Assembly: GCA_030760725.1 (NCBI GenBank)
Contig: JASWHV010000013.1
Coordinates: 42,256,699 to 42,320,698, forward strand
Source: Neostapfia colusana
Taxonomy: Eukaryota; Streptophyta; Magnoliopsida; Poales; Poaceae
Reading direction: 5' to 3'
Length of the DNA: 64,000 nt
The number at the start of each line of letters is the position of its first letter. The first letter of the stretch is position 1. The translations under genes and the position numbers were made by a program. Below the pieces are notes generated by a model. The model ran no database searches, had not been told where the DNA came from, and worked only from the letters and a program-made list of their open reading frames with translations. Shown here piece after piece: positions 1-10,334 of this stretch.

Positions 1-1370
1 AGTATTGGCAAGCTGTGTTTAGCAATGAAAGCTTGGCTAATAAAATTATGCGTGGCGCCTAAATCAAACAGTACTATAGCGGGATGCTGGTGGAGTTGGA
101 ACATACCCGCAAGGATTGGCTCGCCCTCCGGCACGTCCTCTATGGCAAACTGGTGGACGGTGCCGGGCCTAGGGTTTGCCCAGCGCGCATTAGTAGGGTT
201 CTGGGGTTGATACCTCCCCGGAAACTGTGGTGCCACTCCGCCGCCTTCCCTCTCCGGGCAACTGCTCGCGAAGTGTCCTGGACGACCACACTTGTAACAT
301 GTGGCCGCTGCTGGTGTAGTGCTCGGGGGATGAAAGCCCTGCATGCGCTGCCGAGGTGCATACGCACGCGGCATCATCCGCTGCTGCTGTTGTTGTTGCG
401 ATGGTGGTACTGGCAGTGCCGGCCTGAATGCCGGTGAAAAGTACGGCCGACTGTGGAACGGCATCGACCGCTGTGGTGGCTGCCAGCGTGGACCTGATGG
501 TGGGCGATTCACCATCCGAAACTTCTGAGAAGGACCGCCTCCTTCTCCACTGCTTTGCGGTGCGCTTCGCTTTCGCTCTGCCGCCGCCAACTCCTTGCCG
601 GAGTCCTCCTGAACAATCGCAGCATCAATGATGTCGTTGAGGCTGCCGCGATTGAACATCGCCAACTTGTCCTTCAGGAGCGGGTTAAGCCCCTGGTAAA
701 AGTGGTCCCGCCGCTTCTCGTCCGTATCGGCGTGATACGACACGTAGATCGTGAGATCGTTGAATGCCCTGGAGTATTCCAGCGCGTTCCGGCTCCCTTT
801 CTGCAGGTGCAGGAACTCCTGCGTCTTCCTCTTCATCAAACCTGGTGGTATATGATAGGCCCTGAAGGCCGTCCGAAACTTCATCCAGGTCATCACTCGG
901 TCGGTGGGCTGTGAAGCACAGAAGTTGGCCCACCACGTGCTCGCGGATCCTTGGAGCTGCTGGACCGCAAACTGAGTCTTGCGCTGCTCACTTATCTGGA
1001 GCAGCCCGAACTTCATCTCTATGGCGCGGAGCCAGTTGTCCGCGTCAAGTGGTTCATCTGCCCTTGAGAATACCGGGGGATGAGTCGCCAGGAAGTCGGA
1101 GTAGGAGCTCTGTTGACGCTCCTCCCGGTCTTGACGTCTCTCTGGGCGAGACGTATTGGCGATAAGAATCTGCAGCAACTCTGTGTGCTGCTGGTGTGAA
1201 CCCACCATTGCCGCGACGATGTCGGCCAATGTAACCGTTGGCAGTGGCGATGGCGGTGTTTGCTGTTGCTGTTGCTGCTGCTGTCCCGAGGAGTCCTCGG
1301 GAGGTGGTTGGGAGGTCTCTCCCCCTTGGCTAGTACCCCCAACATCAGGGTTGGCACGAGTACGCGTCAT
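1..1370 (-). CDS. gag: Gag-protease polyprotein of Ty3/gypsy chromovirus E1 (cut by window edge)
   Basis: Reading the minus strand from the ATG at 1370-1368, the frame stays open for 456 codons to the window edge with no stop. In order I see a short Gln tract (about residues 30-37), the retrotransposon Gag domain (motif D-A-D-N-W-L-R-A-I-E, then S-T-W-W, then G-L-M-K-R-K), a Gln/Pro/Arg-rich linker, a CCHC zinc knuckle (Cys358, Cys361, His366, Cys371) and the start of the aspartic protease. Gag packages the element's RNA into virus-like particles; the protease cleaves Gag-Pol. The protease core reads L-F-D-L-G-A-T, with Leu437 where Ser or Thr is normal (codon TTA). That change should cripple the enzyme. 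Pol would continue off the left edge. The start is supported by the family-typical M-T-R-T-R-A opening. The lineage call rests on Gag style; no integrase is visible. Confidence 0.9.
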   Translation of the reverse strand, partial: MTRTRANPDVGGTSQGGETSQPPPEDSSGQQQQQQQQTPPSPLPTVTLADIVAAMVGSHQQHTELLQILIANTSRPERRQDREERQQSSYSDFLATHPPVFSRADEPLDADNWLRAIEMKFGLLQISEQRKTQFAVQQLQGSASTWWANFCASQPTDRVMTWMKFRTAFRAYHIPPGLMKRKTQEFLHLQKGSRNALEYSRAFNDLTIYVSYHADTDEKRRDHFYQGLNPLLKDKLAMFNRGSLNDIIDAAIVQEDSGKELAAAERKRSAPQSSGEGGGPSQKFRMVNRPPSGPRWQPPQRSMPFHSRPYFSPAFRPALPVPPSQQQQQQRMMPRAYAPRQRMQGFHPPSTTPAAATCYKCGRPGHFASSCPEREGGGVAPQFPGRYQPQNPTNARWANPRPGTVHQFAIEDVPEGEPILAGMFQLHQHPAIVLFDLGATHNFISQAFIAKHSLPI

Positions 1371-1642
1371 TCTGAAATTCAAAACAGCAGCAATTAGCAC
1401 ATGTCTTACTTAAAATTCCATCAGCAACAGTAGGTATTGAAGCGACACATGATTAATTTGCACAACATTCACATATATTGATAAAGCATAAACTTTATAC
1501 AAGATACATTATTCTCGGGTCTCCGAGAAGTCGTGCTCGTGTCGTCACTACCTATACATACGCTACTGTCTACACGACATGTCACCAATTACAAAAGTTG
1601 GGTTACGCTACCCTAGCTGCCCTACTTGGCAACCGTAACCCC

Positions 1643-2586
1643 CTACTCGGAGTAGAACTCGACCTCCTGTGGGTCGTCCTCCTCCGGTACCTCTGCTGGT
1701 GGCTCTGGATCTACCACCTCTTCTCCCATCCCGGGTTCTCCCATTGCTGGAGGGCCCAAGACCACCGGTATGCCCAATACCGGAGGTACGAGGTCCTGCA
1801 AAGCATGCACCTCGTCCATAGCCTGGTTATAATCTTCTTCCCAGCCTTGCCCTTCCTCAATAGCTCGTCCCGCTCTTGAGTAAGTTCCTCGTTCTGCTGG
1901 GTCAAATTTTGTACCAGTTCTTGTAACGCCGCGATGTCGACACGGCTTTTTCTCTTTGCCTTCTTCAGACGATGCAACTGATTATGCTGTTCATTCAGTC
2001 GTTTAATCGTCGGAAGGAGTACATTGCGGAGTGCGCTGTGAGCACTCTCGAAATGGTCTCCACGACTCATGCTCTCCTTGAGCTTTATGGCGAGATGCTC
2101 CATATGAACAGCTTGGCTGTCCATCATGGCGTTTCCCGCCCACATCTGGAGGCTGAGATTTGCCTCCGCGGGGTTGTACCTTGGGCAACTCGGGTCCGTT
2201 GCCTCCAGGTACCTTTCTTCCCACACATGCTGAGCCCGTCCCTCCACCGGAACGAGCGCGTATGGAGTGCCCTCCATAGCCTGCACGTGTAGTTGGCAAA
2301 AACGTGACATGGTGTCACGGGCTGCCACTTGCCACATCCCTTCCGGTTGTCTTCCTCTCACCGTGATGGTGAACGGCACCCAACCGGGTGGCATAGGTCC
2401 TGCAGGGACATCGACATGGATCATCCATGTCTTGTTCCCCTCTTCGCCTTCTTCCTTGGCGAAGTACTGTGGCATCTGGTTATATCCGAAATATTGAAGC
2501 ATTTGCCACAATGCTTCCGGGTAGCCGCGACGGTGAGAACAGTGGGAAACCACCCACCCGTTCTCCAACTGTTTATCTGCTGTCAT
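1643..2586 (-). pseudogene. Pre-gag ORF (orf0) of E1: N-terminal domain, coiled coil and acidic tail, one frameshift
   Basis: Starting at 2586 on the minus strand, the frame encodes about 240 sensible residues. First comes a globular region (about residues 25-150) with a conserved-looking segment, V-A-A-R-D-T-M-S-R-F-C-Q and then G-T-P-Y-A-L-V-P. Next is a heptad-rich coiled coil (about residues 160-245) rich in Leu, Gln and Glu. Near 1850 the frame slips. The shifted frame continues with an acidic, Pro-rich tail to a TAG at 1643-1645, while the unshifted frame reads on as unlikely Trp/Arg-rich sequence to 1711. I therefore call one frameshift. Extra ORFs upstream of gag are known in some grass Ty3 elements (to my memory RIRE3 and RIRE8 orf0). 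The function is unknown. The coiled coil suggests self-association, which is inference. Confidence 0.72.
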
Positions 2587-4066
2587 CTGTAAAAATATAT
2601 TTGAGAAATGTAAAATATTTATTTAAATAGTAAACCACTGAGTTATAACATAAGGCATGTCATTGGACCCACAAAACTTGGAAACATAGTTCAAATTTTA
2701 AACAAATTTGACTGCTGATCTGCAGTTCCCATGACAGCCCTGACCAGTTTCCATTTCAACCTGATTTAGGCCATGTTAAATGCAAAACCAGTTCTGGAGC
2801 TCAACATCAAAGTTAAATCTAACTTCAGTAGCTTTCCAGAAAGTATTTGCTTGGCCTAAGATCTGTCTTGGTTCAAAAGTTATGAGATGTTAAAATTAAC
2901 AGAATTTCTGGGGAAAATTGGACAGCACCTCCCTGCTTTAGGTACTGATTTGATCCAAGACTCCCAGTTAATTCTGTTCCTAATCTGACAAAACTTTCTG
3001 TTACAAAGTTGTAACCTATCTCATAATCTTTCCAGAACTACCTCATTTTCTATTTTCGGATTTTAAGCAGGAAGTTATGCTTAATTTACAGAGAGTTCAC
3101 AGAGAGTCTTTACTCTCCTGTTTTCTGGACAGTTTCAACTCTACTGCATTTTTCGATTGGTTAAGGGATGAAACACCTCTGGACCTCAACAGAAAAGTTG
3201 TAAAACTCTTCCAAAGCTTTCCAGAAATGTATCATATGACCCCAACCTCGAAAGAACTCAACCTCTAACCTCTGATTAACTTCAGCCTTGATTCAGCTGA
3301 AAACAGAGTGCTCCGTCCTTAACAACCTATAAGTTGAAAACTTGTTAACTTTGAATATCCTGTTCAAGGGAAGGAGTTACATCAAGTTTTACTACTTTAT
3401 ATGAAAACATTCAAGTTTTAGATGAAGTTGTTCATTTAATGGGGTGTGACGTCGATGCGTCACCAGATTATGTCGGTACTACGTCCTCACAAAGAAAAAC
3501 CTATACCGGACTTAGCCGGCTTCGTTATTTCAGTGGCACTAAACGTCACTCGCACACGGATGCTACACGTCTACCGTTTCATGGTCAGGCTACCTGCAGA
3601 AACTCAAGCAATCGTCAGACTCGGCTGCACACCGAGCCCGGAATCCATACAGTTCGTACACCCGGCCGTCATCACTCGCCCAGATGTTCTCAAGCCAAAC
3701 ATGCCTTGAGTTACGTGTTCACGTTTCAGACCACGTGACGGGGTCTCCCAAGTTGCACCACGCACGCCAGGGATAGACGTTGCTCGAATACCCCAAACAA
3801 CATGAAGAGTCGTAGAGGATACTAAAGCGGGTCGGGTTACCTGCCACCCGTGGGGCTCCACCCTTCAGCTTGTGCGCACTGGCGGACAGCGCTTACATGC
3901 ACCCCCCAAGACATACACGTCCTGAGATGCACGATTTTCCGACATAATCAAATAGGTTAATATGCCACTTTCTATATGCTAATAACATCCTTATACCGGC
4001 TACTAACTCGTTCCTCACTGGATTTTTGAAAAAGATGACCTTTGTAGTGCGTCAAACCTCAAGCGA
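2587..4066 (-). other. Untranslated leader of E1 between PBS and orf0
   Basis: About 1.5 kb with no convincing coding frame. It lies where the 5' leader of a minus-strand element belongs, between the primer binding site and orf0. The block at about 3300-3950 is recognisably related to 9360-10300, the leader of E2: both have an A-A-A-A-C-A-G-A-G block and the stretch around T-A-T-G-T-C-G-G-T-A-C-T-A-C-G-T. Short frames inside it are not shared between the two copies and look like chance. Packaging and splice signals would be expected here by analogy, but I cannot point to any. Confidence 0.65.
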
Positions 4067-4078
4067 GCTCTGATACCA
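4067..4078 (-). promoter_or_regulatory. Primer binding site of E1 (initiator tRNA-Met type)
   Basis: On the minus strand this reads TGGTATCAGAGC, the complement of the 3' end of plant initiator tRNA-Met. It lies four bases inside the 5' LTR end at 4083. It fixes E1's orientation and the LTR boundary. Confidence 0.93.
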
Positions 4079-4082
4079 ACGC

Positions 4083-7000
4083 TGACACGACCCCACGGCC
4101 TTGTCGAGCCAGGATCACGCTGAGGGGTGCTGCGTTGCACAGCACCGTATAACACGCGTCAAAGGTACAAAGCAGAAGCGAAATTTTATTACATAAACAA
4201 GTCTATGAACATGTTTACATCAAAATAAGTCCAGTCTACACTCACGGGCGTAGACTACGCATCAAGTTCACGTTCAGCCCTTGAACGTGTCCTTGCTAGC
4301 ACACACGCACACTAACTCTGCGGCGTGCACGACTCCCACTCGACGGGGTTCCCCTCCTGGGGTTCCGTCTCCTCTTCGGGAGTCCCTTCCTCATAGAACC
4401 CTGCAAAAGCTTCAAACACAAGCAGTGAGCACGAAGGCTCAGCAAGTCTGACACGTCTCACCTAAACATGGAACTTCTACATGAGGGGTGATGGGTTACA
4501 TGAGGTACAAATCATTTGCAAGGACTTGCCTAATTAGTGGAACCTTACTTTCAAGTTTTAGCAGCAGTTTGTGGAGAACCTTACGCTAAGGCACATGAGA
4601 GAGCCGCAATCAAACAAGAAACGGATTTCTCTCATGTACTTTTCCCAAAGTTGAAATGAACTTTAGTTAGCTCTAAACTACAGCAAATCATTAGCAATCA
4701 GAGTCCATCTTTCAATCAGCAACATTTTAACATGTAACTAGCCTGTTCTTTCTACGTCACGGTACAGTGAACAAGTGGTACTCACTGACCGCAAGGGACG
4801 GCGATTATAATCGATTTACACCTGCAGGGTTACCCGAACAACCCGTCACGTACGCCCGTACTCGATGTTGCCTACAACAACCATCACGGACGCTGTACGC
4901 AACCACCTTTCACCCGTCAGCCAAATATTGAACCGGTCCCATCGTCCCGAGCAAGAGGTCTCTGCACGCGCATCTCAGTGCCGCCAGCCGATTTACACCT
5001 CGAGCTCTCAACCTACCCTCTGAATGACGGGCAATGCCTCAATACCCAGCTACCCGAGTTACATCAGTTTCCTGGTTCCCATATAGCCGGTAGGTCTTCG
5101 GTACTGTTCTAGCTTGTTCAACAGGCCCACACACGGCTCGGTCCTCAATCGACACAAGCGGAGCTACAGCACACTGGCCCCAAAGTCCTGCTGCCCTTAC
5201 CCTCCGCTTGGTCTCATTTTCTTGCCATGTGTTTCATGTGCTATCTCTACCCGAGTCGAGTGCCTCTAGCCTATGCTCGCGAGTAGTTCCAATTACTCGA
5301 CTTGTACTGAATCCTACTCTACCTTAGCATTGCAGTAGCTAACGGGGTTTCAATCCTAAACCCAACCCATGGTTTTCTTAGCTATGCAGTTGGATTTCCA
5401 AACAAGACTCTAATGCAAAGAATAAAGTAATCAAGTATGTGCTCAAAACAATTAAAACTTGTAAAAGGTTAATGCAAACCGGAGCTTGCCTTGCTGCTCT
5501 TGGTCGTAGGCTAGCTGCTCCTCCGGAGTTACAAGTCTAGGACTTCGGGTTCCTCCTCGACCTTAGCGACTACATGATGGAAGCAATATATGTATTAATT
5601 TAAATGCAGTTGTATTTACTTTTAATCTTGTGAAGTCTATAACTCTTACTAGACAAGCCTAATGACTGTGAAACTTTTACTGTGGCTTGGTTACAACCTA
5701 AATAGGAGATTGGTCAAGTTTTAGTTGCAGCAAAGCTCATTTGAGCCCTCCACAATTTATTATGTCCTTGACTTTAATTGGAACTCTTAGGGTGCTCTAA
5801 GGATTTTCATGAAATAAACTATGACTTTCTGAAAACTAGATTTTCAGAGGGTTCTAATGGAGTTGGTCTCACTTAATTTGGAAGTTCCTAACTAAAGATA
5901 TGAGCTAAACAATTTCAGAGAAAATTCTGAAAATGTTTCTGATCATTTTCTATTTTCTCTGGAACAGTTTCACTAATCACACCATTAGGTGGATTAAATG
6001 AGCTCAAATGGATCTGAAAGTTTTATGGTAGTTCAGGAATATTTTGGTGAACATCCCTGCAAAATTTCAGGATTTTTCTCCAAAGGACTCTCCAGTTAAA
6101 ATTCCAAACAGTTTAAACTTTGAGGAATTAATTTTGGAAAAATAAGGGTTTTCATGAGTTGAAACTTTATTTCTGGAAAGTGCTCAGAGAGCTGAATCCA
6201 ACAAAATTTGGTTCACTCGATTTGGAGCTTTCTAGCCAAAGTTATGAGGATTTGAAGTTTGGAAGAATTCTGAAAATTGGGGAAAAGTTTAAATTCTCGG
6301 GGGCCCGCTGGGACACGTGTCGAGCGCGGAGGTGTCCGGCACACCGGAGCTCACAGGGTATTTGCGCGCCAGCACAGCTGATCCAGGCCGCAGCCCGATC
6401 CCGATTTAAAATATCTCCCGCTGACAGCTGGGGTCCACCCCTTCGTCAACCTCCCGCTGCCCGCGTTCTGCCGCCGAGGAGCCTCGCCGGAGAGCTCGCC
6501 GCCGGCTTCTGTAAAGCTCCAAACTTCATGATTCTGGCCGCCCCTGCCTATTTCCACTCGGGGAACAGGATTCTGGGGTCAGCTCGTCATGACAACGGCC
6601 GCCACCTGGTCGGCGACGAGCCGCAACCTCGGAAGAACTTCGGTCGCGTTGTCCACCCTCCCCAGCACCTCCCCCGATCAAGATAAGGGTCGTCGAGCAT
6701 CAGTGGACCATAGGAAAGGTCGACATGAGCTCTACGGAGATCGGGAAGGGCTGTGTTGGGCTGTCATCGTGCGACCTAGGCCGGAAATCGGGATTTCTAC
6801 TAAAACTCGAAGAACAGCGGTTTCCCTCCACGGTTCTTCGTGGTTCTTGATCCTATGGATCCGCACAGGCTACTAGAAGTGATCCTATCCATGAGAGGAT
6901 GAGTGATGCGGTGTGGTTTACGAATTTCTCGGATCAGTACCGACCTCACTTTTGCACACCGTCGCGAAAATATGAAATTCCGGCCGGAGCGGTGCTTGTC

Positions 7001-8131
7001 ACGCCGCCGGAGCTTGCGGAAAAGAAAGAGGGGTTGAAGGCGAACCTCTTTGCTGTTTACAGCTCCGTGAACGGTGGGCTGTGGTGGCCGGAAAGGCGGT
7101 TCCTGCAGCGGCGGCTCGAGCTGCACCGGCAGGGCAAAGATCGCCGCGGTGGAGCTCGGGGAAGGCTGCGTAGCGTCTGGAACCGATGCAAAGGTGTCGA
7201 AGATGGCTTGGCGCACCCGGTGCTGGTCTCAGATCGCTGAGAGGGTCACTGGATCGGCCGGGCGATGAGGAACCAAAGGTTTGCTCGGCCGGCGACGTGT
7301 TTCGGCGTTTTGAGTGAAAGTGCGGCGAGGCAGCGATGGGAGCCGTCGGTGACCGCTCGGGCGGGTAGATAAAGACCCAGGGAGTCGGTTCAGCGACCGT
7401 GGGCGGCAAGCAGGTGGTGGCGCGGCGGCCTCCCCTCGGTGGCGCTCTCGGGAGAAGCTCGGGGACCCGAATGCTGAAAGTCCACTCGGTTGATCTCCTT
7501 CAGTGGCTGACATGTGGGTCCCACTGCCAATTTTAACCTCTGAAATTTACTCCTAATCACTGTTGTAAACAGTGAGTCCCAAAATACCCATGGTGATTCA
7601 AATTATTCACCCATGAGCCATTTGAATTGAGTAGAATTCAAATGGGGTTTGATTTGGATGAATTTCAGCACAAGTTCAGTTTTGAATTCAAATAAAATTT
7701 GAATTTGTCCCACTTAGCTCATGTCAAGACCAACTCCAAATGGAGTGAAAATTGGTGTGTGAGCTCACAAAAATGTGCTGAGTAAGAATATGCCTCCCAC
7801 TTTTAAATTCATGGGATAAAAACAGTTTGAATTTGAATATGGTTTCAAACTGCCCTCTTTCTAGATATACCCAAAATGACCTCAAAAAGGTTTTGAATTT
7901 GGGTGAAACTTGGCATGGACATCCTTAGCAAAGTGTAGGAGTTTTCATATGTCCAGCCCACCTATATCACATGTGGGAAATACCACTTTTGCAATGTGTG
8001 AGTTTGTTTTCTAATGAGCATGTTGATGGTGGTTACTTTCTCTTCATTTGTGTTCATCATCTTTCCTCAAATGAGGTGTGTGGTGTGGTGATGAACACTT
8101 CAATTTTGTGTCAAAAACTGAGGCCCTTACA
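4083..8131 (-). repeat. 5' LTR of E1 (family L1, about 4.05 kb)
   Basis: In minus orientation it begins TGTAAGGGCCTCAG at 8131 and ends GTGTCA at 4083, next to the PBS. It is the same family as the solo LTR at 28575-32500. U3 has a dense cluster of A-A-T-T-T-G-A-A-T-T palindromes (about 7590-7720). A GC-rich block at about 6300-7500 probably holds the promoter and 5' UTR. An AT-rich middle follows, then an R/U5 module with the C-C-G-T-C-C-C core at about 4770-4840, and a hairpin at 4126-4146. A chance plus-strand frame of 175 codons at 6159-6686 lies within the GC block and is not a gene. The flank after 8131 is another LTR (S1), so E1 inserted into S1. Confidence 0.88.
4126..4146 (-). other. 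Hairpin near the 3' end of E1's LTR
   Basis: GGTGCTG and CAGCACC pair perfectly across a 7-nt loop. The same position in families L3 and L5 has GGTGCCG with CGGCACC, so one pair changed from C-G to T-A on both arms. Confidence 0.7.
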
Positions 8132-9345
8132 GCTTAGAATGGGATAATTGGGATATGAGATCATCAATTTTATTTATCTTACTCTTGAATGAGATATTAT
8201 GAGTTATGTAGAGGTAGGGATCGAGGCAAGTTGGATGATTTGGTTGGTGCTGGGTGCACGAGACTCGGGTTTGTGTTTAGTACTTGCCTGGATCCTAAGG
8301 ACCGGTTCATGGAGCATGTAACCTGGCTTTACCGTGCCAACCACATGCTGAGATGGGGCAGCTTGGCCAATTAATTAGGTGTATCCCCGGCGTAGTATGG
8401 GTGTGTTGGATGGTGCGGGGAATAGGTGTTAGCTGGACTACCATATGAACCGCAAGGCTCAAGAGGGGGCCACTGCAGTGGGGTTGGAGCCTCTTGTATG
8501 CTGTTAGGGGTGAAACCTCAGTGGGCCCACGCTCGTCAGGAATCCCTTTGTAAAGGCCTCGTAGTGATCTCCTGGCTACACACCTGGGAAGTGTGAATGT
8601 GGTTCGCGGCCACTGGCATAATGGAGGTTCTTTTAGTCCACCTGGCAACGGGGGATGAAATCACTACATGTGGGTACAGTGGTGCAAACTCTGCAGAGTC
8701 AAAACTGTAATGACAGCCGTGCTCACGGTCAAGAGCGGCTTGGACTTATTCATGATTAGAGATTTATGAATTGGGAAGTTGTGGATGTTAATCGGGAAGC
8801 TTAACATTGGAGATGAGATTATGTTTACTTGATGATGATGATGGGTTGAGGGATTGGGATCCATTTCACCTGTGTAGTAATGTAGGTGCTTAATAAGGTG
8901 ATAGGTAATAATTGCGTAGTGCTTTAACCATGAGTCTATCCTCTCCTTGCTCTGGCCATGCATGGCATAACTTTCCCACACATGCTGAGTACCAACGGTA
9001 CTCAAACTTGCATATCTGTTGGTTTAAATTGCTGCTCAGGTCAAGGGGATGATGTGGTGTTCAATGACCAAGACTTCGGACCCGAAGAAGGATTCTAGGT
9101 TCACGGAGTCCCCTGGGCAACGCCTGTGACGGAACCCACAAGATTTATATTCCGCTGCTGTTTTATTTATATGTCATGAACTTGTTATCGTCCATCGAGA
9201 CGTATGCTATGTAAGACTTATCTATATTCGACACCTGGCTTGTAATAAATGATGCTTCACTATTTGTCATCACATGTATGAGAAAATGATCCTGGCATAC
9301 ATGTGATAATCACTCGGTTGTTCTTCGGAGAAACCGGGTGTGACA
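8132..9345 (+). repeat. S1: 3' part of a plus-strand LTR, distant relative of family L2
   Basis: The sequence aligns by eye with the second half of the L2 LTR at 16200-18978. It shares the G-G-A-C-C-G-G-T-T-C-A-T-G block, the A-A-T-T-A-G-G-T-G-T block, G-T-G-A-A-A-C-C-T-C-A-G-T-G-G-G and the A-G-C-C-G-T-G-C-T-C-A-C-G-G-T core. It ends C-C-G-G-G-T-G-T-G-A-C-A at 9345 like an LTR terminus, but no PBS follows, so it is a solo LTR or a 3' LTR. Its 5' part must lie beyond E1, outside the window. The right flank starts GCAAA (9346-9350), a candidate target duplication whose partner is off the window. Small frames inside are chance. Confidence 0.75.
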
Positions 9346-10319
9346 GCAAACTTGCTGCCCAAAACAGAGCACTCTGTTTTTCAATCCCTTTGAACTGAAC
9401 TGATCAACTATTGATTTTTTTCTACCCAACCATGGTCCTAAATATTGAAACTTGGTTATTTTAGTTCCTTGTTACCATTGTATTTCAAGCAAATGCCTAT
9501 TATATGTCGGTACTACGTTCCTCACAAAAAGAAAATCCTAACCGGATTATACCGGCATATACGTCTCAATTGTGGCACTAAACGGTCTCTCGCACACTAT
9601 ACTACACGGAATACATACGTGGTTAGTACCTGCAGAAGAACACACAATAATGATGCACTCAAGGGTTATTTTCATTTCAGGCATGTCCATATTTCAAGGT
9701 AAATACATACGCGCGTATTATTTTCATACGGCCGTCCTTGAGTTAAGCCACGTCTCAAGGTATGTGATCATGTTTTCACATCACACGACGGAGAACCTGA
9801 GTAGAGAGCGAACGGGTCGTCACGGTTGGGAATTTTATCAACCCAACAGATACCACCTACTGCCCTGCAGTGCACACCGATGGCAAGCGCTGCATATGTC
9901 CTCCTGGGCTATTTCAAGACGAACACACTATCGCGTTACTGACCACACGATGGGGTCTCCACTTGTTTGCCTAATGCATGCTAGTGATCAGCGTTTCATA
10001 TTAACTCAGGAACATGAAGAGTCCAAGAGTTTCATATTAACGTCTAGCACCAAGCTGTGAGACCTATCCCTGTACCACATTCCTCGTCAGGGGAGCTAAC
10101 CGAAATTGAACCGCTTTCGGTGGTGTTCCTTAACATTCTTACCTGAGCTTAGGTGTGTCGTTACATAATCAAAATTCAGAATTATAACACATATGTTAGG
10201 CTTGCCACTTTAAGTAACTATGCTAATATAGTCCTTACTTGGGCAAACTAGCGAATCCTCACCGTAAACCTAAATTTTCCAGTAATACAGTCCTTAATTA
10301 GTGTGCTATCCCCAATGCA
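9346..10319 (-). other. Leader of minus-strand element E2 (interrupted by S1)
   Basis: This block precedes a PBS and resembles the E1 leader at 3300-4066, so it is the untranslated leader of an element whose orf0, gag and pol would lie to the left beyond S1 and E1. A plus-strand frame of 162 codons at 9572-10060 is antisense to the leader, has no recognisable domain and is not kept in the E1 copy, so I do not call it a gene. Confidence 0.65.
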
Positions 10320-10331
10320 GCTCCGATACCA
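10320..10331 (-). promoter_or_regulatory. Primer binding site of E2 (one mismatch)
   Basis: On the minus strand this reads TGGTATCGGAGC, the initiator tRNA-Met primer site with one A-to-G change. It lies three bases inside the LTR start at 10335. Confidence 0.82.
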
Positions 10332-10334
10332 GCC

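Noticed and set aside
84..914. Overlapping plus-strand frames of 61-119 codons at the left edge
   Set aside because: They are antisense to the continuous E1 gag frame on the minus strand, which has the Gag domain, zinc knuckle and protease motif.
6159..6686. 175-codon plus-strand frame
   Set aside because: It lies in the GC-rich block of E1's LTR, antisense to the element, and the related LTR S2 does not keep it.
9572..10060. 162-codon plus-strand frame
   Set aside because: It is antisense within the E2 leader, has no recognisable domain, and is not kept in the related E1 leader.
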